DNA of 6,025 bases. Origin: Xanthomonas translucens pv. translucens DSM 18974 (lineage in GTDB: Bacteria; Pseudomonadota; Gammaproteobacteria; Xanthomonadales; Xanthomonadaceae). Shown one piece after another: positions 1 through 4,545 of this stretch. The stretch covers positions 1-6,025 of the forward strand of contig NZ_CAPJ01000020.1 in NCBI RefSeq assembly GCF_000331775.1, read 5' to 3'. Both the position numbers and the translations under genes were made by a program. The notes under the pieces were generated by a model. The model did no database searches, was not told the DNA's origin, and saw nothing but the letters and a program-made list of their open reading frames with translations. Position 1 is the stretch's first letter. Every line of letters begins with the position of its first letter.

Positions 1-537
1 TTCGGCCTGTTGCGCATGGCGCAGTTCGATCCAGTTGCGCGCCACGTCGGCGACGGTGGCGGTGCGGACCTGGGCGAGGCTGGCCTGCGCCGCCTGCAGG
101 TCGCCGCGGCCCAGGCGGCGCGCGGCTTCGCCGCGCCCGAACAGCGGCAGTTCCCACTCCGCGTCGAAGCCGGCGACCAGGAACGAGGCGCTGGCGTCGG
201 GGTCGATCGGTTCCTCGGTGCGCGCATGCAGCTGCGGCTTCAGCTTGGCCGTGGCCACGCGGTCCATGCGCCGCGCCGCGCGCAGCCTGGCCAGCGCCTG
301 GGCCACGTCGAGGTCGTCGTGCAGCGCCTGCGCCACCAGGGCGTCGAGTTGCGGATCGTGGAAGTCCTGCCACCAGGCGCTGCCGGCCGGCCGTGGGGTA
401 GCCGCGGCCGGCAGCGATGTCCACTGCCGCGGCAACGGCTGCGTCAGGTCGGGCAGCGGGGTACTGACGCAACCGGCCAGCGCTGCGGCGCTCAGCACGG
501 CAAGGCCGGCCAGCCGGGAGGCACGGCGCCGGCTCAT
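1..537 (-). CDS. Outer-membrane efflux lipoprotein, NodT/TolC family (partial, C-terminus beyond window)
   Basis: This is the N-terminal 179 residues of an outer-membrane channel subunit of a tripartite efflux pump; the gene runs off the left edge. The ATG start sits in an ATGA overlap with the stop of the sensor kinase. The first 23 residues form a lipoprotein signal: Arg-rich start (MSRRRASR), hydrophobic core, and lipobox LAGC with the acylated Cys at residue 23. After it come a Pro-rich stretch and the segment WWQDFHDPQLDALVAQAL (about residues 54-71), typical of the start of the OEP repeat in NodT-type proteins, then a long Ala/Leu/Arg-rich helical stretch and LPLFGRGEAARR. Family members trimerise into an outer-membrane barrel with a periplasmic tunnel and work with a membrane-fusion protein and an RND, ABC or MFS pump. 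Those partners, if encoded next, lie outside the window, so the substrate is unknown. No Shine-Dalgarno is visible before the ATG, which fits translational coupling to the kinase. Confidence 0.88.
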   Translation of the reverse strand, partial: MSRRRASRLAGLAVLSAAALAGCVSTPLPDLTQPLPRQWTSLPAAATPRPAGSAWWQDFHDPQLDALVAQALHDDLDVAQALARLRAARRMDRVATAKLKPQLHARTEEPIDPDASASFLVAGFDAEWELPLFGRGEAARRLGRGDLQAAQASLAQVRTATVADVARNWIELRHAQQAE

Positions 538-1964
538 GCGGTGGGTGCTGCGCTGGCCGGCAACTCCAGCTCCACGCGCAGGCCGCCCAGCGCCGAGCGC
601 CGATAGCGCAGCGGCGCGTGGTGGCGTGCGGCGATGCTGGCGACGATGGCCAGGCCCAGGCCGGTGCCGCCTTCGGGCGCATCCGGGGCGCGGAAGAAGC
701 GTTCGCCCAGGCGCGGCAACAAGGCCTCGTCCACGCCCGCGCCGGCATCGTCGACCGCCAGCTGCAGGTGCTGCGGCTGGCGGCACAGGCTGACCGTGAC
801 CATGCTGCCGGCGGCATGCTTGAAGGCGTTGTCGAGCAGGTTGTCGAGCAGCTCGCGCAGCGACCAGGCGTCGGCGGCGATCCAGGCCGGCCCGCCGTCG
901 GCGCTGTCGTCGTCGTAGCCCAGGTCGACCCCGGCCTGCAGCGCGTCGGGAATGCGCTCGCCCAGTGCCTGCGGCAGCCACACGGCCAGGTCCAGCGGCA
1001 GCAGCGGGCGGATGTTCTCGCGCGGCGCCTGCGCGCGGGTCAGCGCCAGCAATTGGGTGGAACTGCGGATCGCGCGGTCGGTCAGCTGGCGGATGTGCTG
1101 CAGCGCCTGCGCGGTGTCCTGCGGGCGGGTGCTGGCCTGGGCGCGCTGCACGTGCATGCTCAGCCCCGCCAGCGGCGTGCGCAGCTGGTGCGCGGCGTCG
1201 GCGACGAAGCGTTCCTGCAGCGCCATCAGTTGCTTGAGGCGGCCGAGCAGGCCGTCGATGGCCTGGGTCAGCGGCAGCACTTCGATCGGGATGTCGGGGC
1301 CGGACACCGGGCTGAGGTCGCGCTGGCTGTCGTCGAGCCGGCGCACCGCCGGTTGCAGCAGTCGCAGGCCCACGCGCACGCCATGCCAGACCAGCGCCAG
1401 CAGCGAGCAGGTCAGCAGCAGTTCGGTCGGCAACATCAGCATCAGGATCTCGCGCGCCCGCCGGTGGCGGTCGTTCAGGGTCTCGGCCACCGAGATCGTC
1501 AGGCGGTCGTTGGCCTCCCATGCCGACGGCACGATCAGGCTAGCCACGCGCACCGGGGTGCCGTCGGCCATGCGCTCGTCGCGCAGCGCCACCCGGCCGA
1601 GCGTGGCCGGCGCGTCGTGCGCCGGGATCGGCTGCGCGCTGTGGCTGATCACGCCGTGGTCGCGGCTGCGTACTTCGAAGAACACCCGGCCTTCGCTGCT
1701 GTATTCGAGCAGGCGCCGGGCCTGCAGCGGCAGCGGCAGGCTGGCGCCGGCATCGTTGACTGCCTTGGCCAGGCCCAGCGTGTCCTCCTTCAAGTCCATG
1801 TCGTGGACATGGTTGGAGTACTTGAGCATCAGCAGATAGAACAGCGCCGAGACCACCAGCATCAGCAGCACGGTCGGGATCAGCAGGAACGCCAGCAGGC
1901 GCCGGCGCAAACTGGGATGGGCGGGGGCCGCGCCCGCCGCCTCGGCTGCCACGGCCGCGCTCAC
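534..1964 (-). CDS. Two-component sensor histidine kinase, TctE/QseC-like
   Basis: Inner-membrane sensor kinase of 476 residues that autophosphorylates on His and passes the phosphate to the regulator encoded just upstream. I chose the GTG start because it overlaps the regulator stop (GTGA) and gives a normal N-terminus; the open frame continues upstream only as a shadow of the regulator. Layout: cytoplasmic tail 1-22; first membrane segment about 23-47; periplasmic domain about 48-170, resembling the 2CSK_N domain of TctE-type sensors; second membrane segment about 172-196; HAMP-like linker about 197-250; H-box FVADAAHQLRTPLAG with phospho-acceptor His259; N-box ELLDNLLDNAFKHA (371-384); G1 box DDAGAGV (405-411); F-box FF (423-424); G2 box GGTGLGLAI (432-440). 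All catalytic boxes look intact. The signal cannot be read from the sequence. TctE relatives sense tricarboxylates and QseC relatives other cues, but the periplasmic domain is too variable for a call. Confidence 0.93.
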   Translation of the reverse strand: MSAAVAAEAAGAAPAHPSLRRRLLAFLLIPTVLLMLVVSALFYLLMLKYSNHVHDMDLKEDTLGLAKAVNDAGASLPLPLQARRLLEYSSEGRVFFEVRSRDHGVISHSAQPIPAHDAPATLGRVALRDERMADGTPVRVASLIVPSAWEANDRLTISVAETLNDRHRRAREILMLMLPTELLLTCSLLALVWHGVRVGLRLLQPAVRRLDDSQRDLSPVSGPDIPIEVLPLTQAIDGLLGRLKQLMALQERFVADAAHQLRTPLAGLSMHVQRAQASTRPQDTAQALQHIRQLTDRAIRSSTQLLALTRAQAPRENIRPLLPLDLAVWLPQALGERIPDALQAGVDLGYDDDSADGGPAWIAADAWSLRELLDNLLDNAFKHAAGSMVTVSLCRQPQHLQLAVDDAGAGVDEALLPRLGERFFRAPDAPEGGTGLGLAIVASIAARHHAPLRYRRSALGGLRVELELPASAAPTA

Positions 1965-2668
1965 GACGCCTGCGGGTCGTGGGTGGCGTCGGCGTCCGTG
2001 CTGCGGGATTCTTCCAGCAGGTAGCCCAGGCCGCGGATGGTGCGGATGCCGACCCCGGAGCCGTGCAGCTTGCGGCGCAGGCGGTGCATGGAGATGTCCA
2101 GGCCGTTGTCGGTGATCTCGTGCTGCCAGTCGCACAGCGCGTTGGTGAGCTGGCCGCGGCTGACCACGCGCCCGCTGCGCATCAGCAGCGTTTCCAGCAG
2201 CGCGAACTCGCGCGCGGTCAGTTCCAGCGGTTCGTCCTGCAGCCACACCCGGCGCCCGGCCAGGTTGATCCGCAACTGGCCCAGGGCCAGTTCGGGGATG
2301 CCGCCGCTGCTGCGCCGGCGCAGCAGGGCGCGGGTGCGGGCCAGGAACTCGGACAGCTCGAACGGCTTGATCAGGTAGTCGTCGGCGCCCTGGTCGAGGG
2401 CGCGGATGCGGTCCTCCACGCCGTCGCGCGCGGTCACCACCAGCACCGCGACCTCGTCGCGGCGTTCGCGCACGCGTTGCAGCACCTGCAGGCCGTCGCG
2501 CCGCGGCAGGCCCAGGTCCAGCACCAGCAGGTGGTAGGACTCGGTGCTGAGCGCGCGCTCGGCGGCGGCGCCGTCGTTGACGTGGTCCACCACGTGCCCG
2601 CACTCGGCGAGCGAGTCGCGCAACGCAACGGCAATGGACGTATCGTCTTCGGCAACCAGGATGCGCAT
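1961..2668 (-). CDS. OmpR/PhoB-family response regulator (TctD/QseB-like)
   Basis: DNA-binding response regulator of 235 residues, the normal length for the family. The receiver domain (about 1-118) begins MRILVAEDD, with acidic Glu7, Asp8 and Asp9, phospho-acceptor Asp51 in LVLDLGLP, the switch Thr79 in VVTAR, and Lys101 in LIKPF. The C-terminal winged helix (about 125-221) shows ELTAREFALLETLL, the recognition-helix region NGLDISMHRLRRKL, and the wing segment IRTIRGLGYLLEE. The last 14 residues form a polar tail. The open frame extends further upstream, but no better start or homologous sequence is visible there, and MRILVAEDD is the classic start. The stretch before the ATG has no purine-rich Shine-Dalgarno. 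It is the first gene of an apparent three-gene operon (regulator, kinase, efflux channel) and probably acts on its own promoter and on the efflux genes, as related systems often do; that target is inferred. Confidence 0.95.
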   Translation of the reverse strand: MRILVAEDDTSIAVALRDSLAECGHVVDHVNDGAAAERALSTESYHLLVLDLGLPRRDGLQVLQRVRERRDEVAVLVVTARDGVEDRIRALDQGADDYLIKPFELSEFLARTRALLRRRSSGGIPELALGQLRINLAGRRVWLQDEPLELTAREFALLETLLMRSGRVVSRGQLTNALCDWQHEITDNGLDISMHRLRRKLHGSGVGIRTIRGLGYLLEESRSTDADATHDPQAS

Positions 2669-2833
2669 GGCGCGAGATGCTTGCAACGTGGATGTTGGAA
2701 AACCGTCGTAATCGGCGGTGGCGAGGCCGCTACGATGGGATCCGTTTATGTAGCGGCGGTGACCGTTGCGCGGCAAGCGTGCCGCGGACGCGCCGGACAG
2801 GCGGCGGCGGGCGCGCCGGGCCACCGCGAGCCG

Positions 2834-2851
2834 TGTCGGAAAAGTCCTACA
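2834..2851. promoter_or_regulatory. Imperfect 18-bp inverted repeat, possible operator
   Basis: The site reads TGTCGGA-AAAG-TCCTACA: two 7-base half-sites, complementary at 6 of 7 positions, separated by 4 bases. It lies about 166 bp upstream of the response regulator start, in otherwise GC-rich DNA. The size and symmetry suit a dimeric transcription factor, and the half-sites vaguely resemble those used by LuxR/NarL-type regulators. No binding protein can be named, and the match could be chance. Confidence 0.3.
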
Positions 2852-2952
2852 GGCGGGCGCGGGGTCGGCCGATCGCCAGCGCCCGCGTCGGCGCGCATCA
2901 TTTCCGTGTCGGCAACGTCATCGCTCCCGCTCCAGGGATGCGCGCTTGCACG

Positions 2953-2973
2953 GAATCGAACGGATCTCGATTC
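2953..2973. repeat. Inverted repeat GAATCGA-N7-TCGATTC
   Basis: Two perfectly complementary 7-base arms (2953-2959 and 2967-2973) flank a 7-base spacer in the region between the two operons. The arms are less GC-rich than the surroundings. They could be an operator or a small hairpin. Part of the minus strand resembles a tRNA T-loop, but no tRNA fold accompanies it. Confidence 0.3.
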
Positions 2974-2988
2974 GCCGGCCACCTGTTG

Positions 2989-3032
2989 CGTTCCCGCATG
3001 CGCCGATGGACTGGCGCAGTTGCATGCGAACG
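2989..3032. repeat. Imperfect nested inverted repeat with GCATGC cores
   Basis: CGTTC (2989-2993) pairs with GAACG (3028-3032), CGCATGC (2995-3001) can pair with GCATGCG (3022-3028), and an inner GCGCC (3000-3004) can pair with GGCGC (3013-3017) around an 8-base loop. Not all of these pairings can form at once, so the element may adopt alternative folds. It lies just beyond the 38-nt palindrome in the direction of transcription. Confidence 0.3.
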
Positions 3033-3047
3033 GAGTGACACGGACCC

Positions 3048-3085
3048 AACGCACGACGCCCCGGCATGCCGGGGCGTCGTGCGTT
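3048..3085 (-). terminator. Perfect 38-nt palindrome, probable terminator of the porin operon
   Basis: Two perfectly complementary 17-base arms (3048-3064 and 3069-3085) flank CATG, giving a very stable stem with core CGCCCCGG. It lies about 95 bp past the porin stop codon, between two co-directional operons, which is where a terminator is expected. There is no long T-tract on either strand: only TT follows the stem on the minus strand and TTC on the plus strand. It is therefore not a textbook intrinsic terminator. It might act as a U-poor terminator, a 3'-end protecting hairpin or a protein-binding palindrome. Confidence 0.6.
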
Positions 3086-3105
3086 CTGGCCAGGTTGTTT
3101 TGCCG

Positions 3106-3136
3106 CGCCTGCGCAGAACACGGGTCTGCGCAGGCG
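3106..3136 (-). terminator. Second stem-loop downstream of the porin gene
   Basis: CGCCTGCGCAGA (3106-3117) and TCTGCGCAGGCG (3125-3136) form a perfect 12-bp stem with a 7-base loop, about 44 bp after the porin stop. On the transcribed strand the stem is followed by CGGCAAAACAAC and not by a T-tract. It may help stabilise or end the porin mRNA together with the larger palindrome 20 bases beyond it. Confidence 0.4.
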
Positions 3137-3161
3137 GGCGTCGGCGTCAGCCGGGTCCGAG

Positions 3162-3175
3162 CAATCCCCAATCCC
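3162..3175. repeat. Two tandem copies of CAATCCC (GGGATTG on the minus strand)
   Basis: CAATCCC is repeated head-to-tail (3162-3168 and 3169-3175), just after the porin stop codon. From recall, short GGGATTG-like tandem units are frequent in Xanthomonas intergenic DNA, so this mildly supports the taxonomic guess. No function is implied. Confidence 0.35.
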
Positions 3176-3179
3176 GGCC

Positions 3180-4454
3180 CTACAACGCCCAATCCACGCG
3201 CATGCCGGCGACCAGTGCATTCGGCAGATCGCGGGTGCGCGACGGCTCGTTGAACTGGTCCGGGTGCACGATGTAGTGCAGGTTCGGCGCGATGCGCAGC
3301 TGCGGGGTGACCTGGATGCCGTAGCTCAGTTCCATCATGTATTGCGAGCTGTGCGGGGTGCCGCTGCCGCCGGCCGCGGCGCGCGCCAGGCGCAGGTCCT
3401 CCAGCGCCTTGTCGCTGTAGCGCTGCTGGGTGACGACGAAGGCGATGTTGTCCTGCTCGCGGCTGGCGAAGGTGCCGCGCTGGACCAGGCCCAGCTCCAG
3501 GAAGTGGTCCTCGATCAGTTGCCCGGAGGTGCCCTTCAGCACCGAGCCGAACAGCACCAGCCCGCGCGCGCTGTCGGCGTCGGGGCGGGTGACCTGCTGC
3601 TCGAAGCGGATGAACGCGCCGGAGCGGCCGTTGCGCGGGGCGTAGTCCAGGCCGCTGAGCCGTGCCGGGGTGCCGTTGCGGTCGGTCAGCGGGTCCTTGT
3701 AGTCGGAGTTGTCCTGCCAGCCGCCCAGTTCGTACATGGCCGGGAAGCGCACGCTGGCCGCGTCGGTCTTGTAGCCGACCGCGTACGGCACGATCACCCC
3801 GGTGCTGTCGCGGGTGCTCCAGTTCAGGCCGTGCTGGCCGTCTTCGGCCTGGGTCGGGTTGACCTCGTAGGCGCCGACGTGCACGTACACGGTCGGGGTC
3901 AGCCAGGCCTTGGCGTGCGCGGCCCAGCTGGACACCGGCCAGTAGGTGAAGTTGCTGGTGCGGAACACGAAGGTCGGGTTGCCGCAGGACGAGTTGCCCT
4001 GGAAGTAGCCGCACAGGGCCGAACCGAGGAAATCGACGTTGGCCTCGCTGCGTCCGGCCTCCAGTTCCAGGCGGTCGTCGAACAGCTTCTGCTGCAGGGT
4101 GAAGGTGGTCAGGCGCGTGCCCTGGCCGCCATAGATTTCCTGCACCGAGGTGCTGTTGCCGATGTCGCTGTTGGCCAGGTTGGTGCCGTGGCGGTTGATC
4201 GCGTAGACCTTCAACGTGGCGCCGTTCCAGCCCATCAGCCGCTGCAGGTCGACGTCGGTGCCGAGCATCAGCTGGCCGGCGTAGGCGCTGCCCTGTTCCT
4301 TGCCGCCGTCCAGCGAGACCGCGGCTTCGCCGGTGTAGGCGAGCTTGAGCTTGAACGCGTCACTGGCGTCCTGGGCATGGGCCAGCGGGGCGGCGAGGGC
4401 GAGGGCCAGGGCGGTGAGCGACAGGCGCCGGGTGAGGGGCAGGGTGAGGGACAT
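3180..4454 (-). CDS. oprB: OprB-family carbohydrate-selective outer-membrane porin
   Basis: Outer-membrane beta-barrel porin of 424 residues that lets sugars diffuse into the periplasm; its place after fruA suggests fructose as a main substrate. Residues 1-27 form a Sec signal peptide (MSLTLPLTRR, a Leu/Ala core, then LAHA), with likely cleavage before Gln28. The mature protein has alternating amphipathic strands rich in Tyr, Trp and Gly and OprB-type segments such as LGTDVDLQRLMGWNGATL (64-81), RLTTFTLQQKLFDDRLELEAGR (114-135, also the region of highest family likeness), and DFLGSALCGYFQ. Cys148 and Cys157 in the CGYFQGNSSC loop are placed for a disulfide. The start is supported by AGGAG 8 bases upstream; an in-frame ATG further upstream (4517) lies across the intergenic hairpin and would spoil the signal peptide. 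The C-terminus is RVDWAL, ending in Leu where outer-membrane proteins usually end in Phe or another aromatic. Function is by family; sugar specificity is inferred from context. Confidence 0.92.
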   Translation of the reverse strand: MSLTLPLTRRLSLTALALALAAPLAHAQDASDAFKLKLAYTGEAAVSLDGGKEQGSAYAGQLMLGTDVDLQRLMGWNGATLKVYAINRHGTNLANSDIGNSTSVQEIYGGQGTRLTTFTLQQKLFDDRLELEAGRSEANVDFLGSALCGYFQGNSSCGNPTFVFRTSNFTYWPVSSWAAHAKAWLTPTVYVHVGAYEVNPTQAEDGQHGLNWSTRDSTGVIVPYAVGYKTDAASVRFPAMYELGGWQDNSDYKDPLTDRNGTPARLSGLDYAPRNGRSGAFIRFEQQVTRPDADSARGLVLFGSVLKGTSGQLIEDHFLELGLVQRGTFASREQDNIAFVVTQQRYSDKALEDLRLARAAAGGSGTPHSSQYMMELSYGIQVTPQLRIAPNLHYIVHPDQFNEPSRTRDLPNALVAGMRVDWAL

Positions 4455-4462
4455 GGCAGAGA

Positions 4463-4467
4463 CTCCT
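4463..4467 (-). promoter_or_regulatory. Shine-Dalgarno of the porin gene
   Basis: AGGAG on the minus strand, 8 bases before the ATG at 4454. It fixes the porin start and lies 14 bases beyond the end of the intergenic hairpin, so the site would stay accessible when the hairpin is folded. It is the only clear ribosome binding site seen before a gene start in this window. Confidence 0.8.
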
Positions 4468-4481
4468 GGGGTGGGATGGAG

Positions 4482-4538
4482 GCCGGCGCGCCGCCGTGGG
4501 CGACGGGAGAGGGGCATCGCCCCCGGCGGCGCGCCGGC
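4482..4538 (-). promoter_or_regulatory. Long GC-rich stem-loop between fruA and oprB
   Basis: The outer arms GCCGGCGCGCCGCCG (4482-4496) and CGGCGGCGCGCCGGC (4524-4538) are perfectly complementary over 15 bases. After one T/C mismatch the stem continues with GGGCGA (4498-4503) and TCGCCC (4517-4522), closing on a 13-base loop. The hairpin begins 7 bases after the fruA stop and ends 14 bases before the porin Shine-Dalgarno, with no T-tract after it. The position suits an mRNA-processing or stabilising element, or a partial terminator, that sets porin expression apart from the PTS genes. It could also be a REP-like repeat if copies occur elsewhere in the genome. Confidence 0.6.
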
Positions 4539-4545
4539 GCAGGAC

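Larger units (their letters stand above)
2669..3047 (-). promoter_or_regulatory. Intergenic leader of the regulator-kinase-efflux operon
   Basis: About 380 bp without a credible gene separates the terminator region of the porin from the response regulator. Open frames crossing it on both strands are Arg/Ala/Pro-rich shadows with no recognisable family features. The promoter of the left operon must lie here if the palindrome at 3048-3085 ends the porin transcript. The only faintly promoter-like stretch read by eye is TACATAAA on the minus strand (2752-2745), about 77 bp before the regulator ATG, but it has no good -35 partner. Several inverted repeats fall in this stretch and are listed separately. 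Confidence 0.45.

Noticed and set aside
618..2024. Long plus-strand open frame of 468 codons opposite the sensor kinase
   Set aside because: Its composition is His/Gln/Ala/Arg-rich low-complexity typical of the antisense of GC-rich genes, while the minus-strand frame shows all kinase motifs.
2940..2975. tRNA-like T-loop GTTCGATTCC on the minus strand
   Set aside because: The bases flanking the loop do not pair as a T-stem, and no acceptor, D or anticodon arms are visible, so it is neither a tRNA nor a supported attachment site.
2918..3220. Minus-strand 100-codon frame over the hairpins and porin 3' end
   Set aside because: It spans both terminator-like hairpins and overlaps the porin end out of frame; no protein features.
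2677..3276. Plus-strand open frame of 199 codons across the intergenic region
   Set aside because: No ribosome binding site, Arg-rich composition, and it runs through the palindromes and into the porin antisense; treated as chance.
2746..4014. Minus-strand open frame of 422 codons overlapping the porin in another frame
   Set aside because: Arg/Pro/Gly-rich with no recognisable motif; the porin frame has a signal peptide, ribosome binding site and family pattern.
4455..4517. Upstream in-frame ATG (4517) as the porin start
   Set aside because: It would translate the intergenic hairpin and add an Arg-rich extension before a complete signal peptide; the ATG at 4454 has a proper AGGAG.
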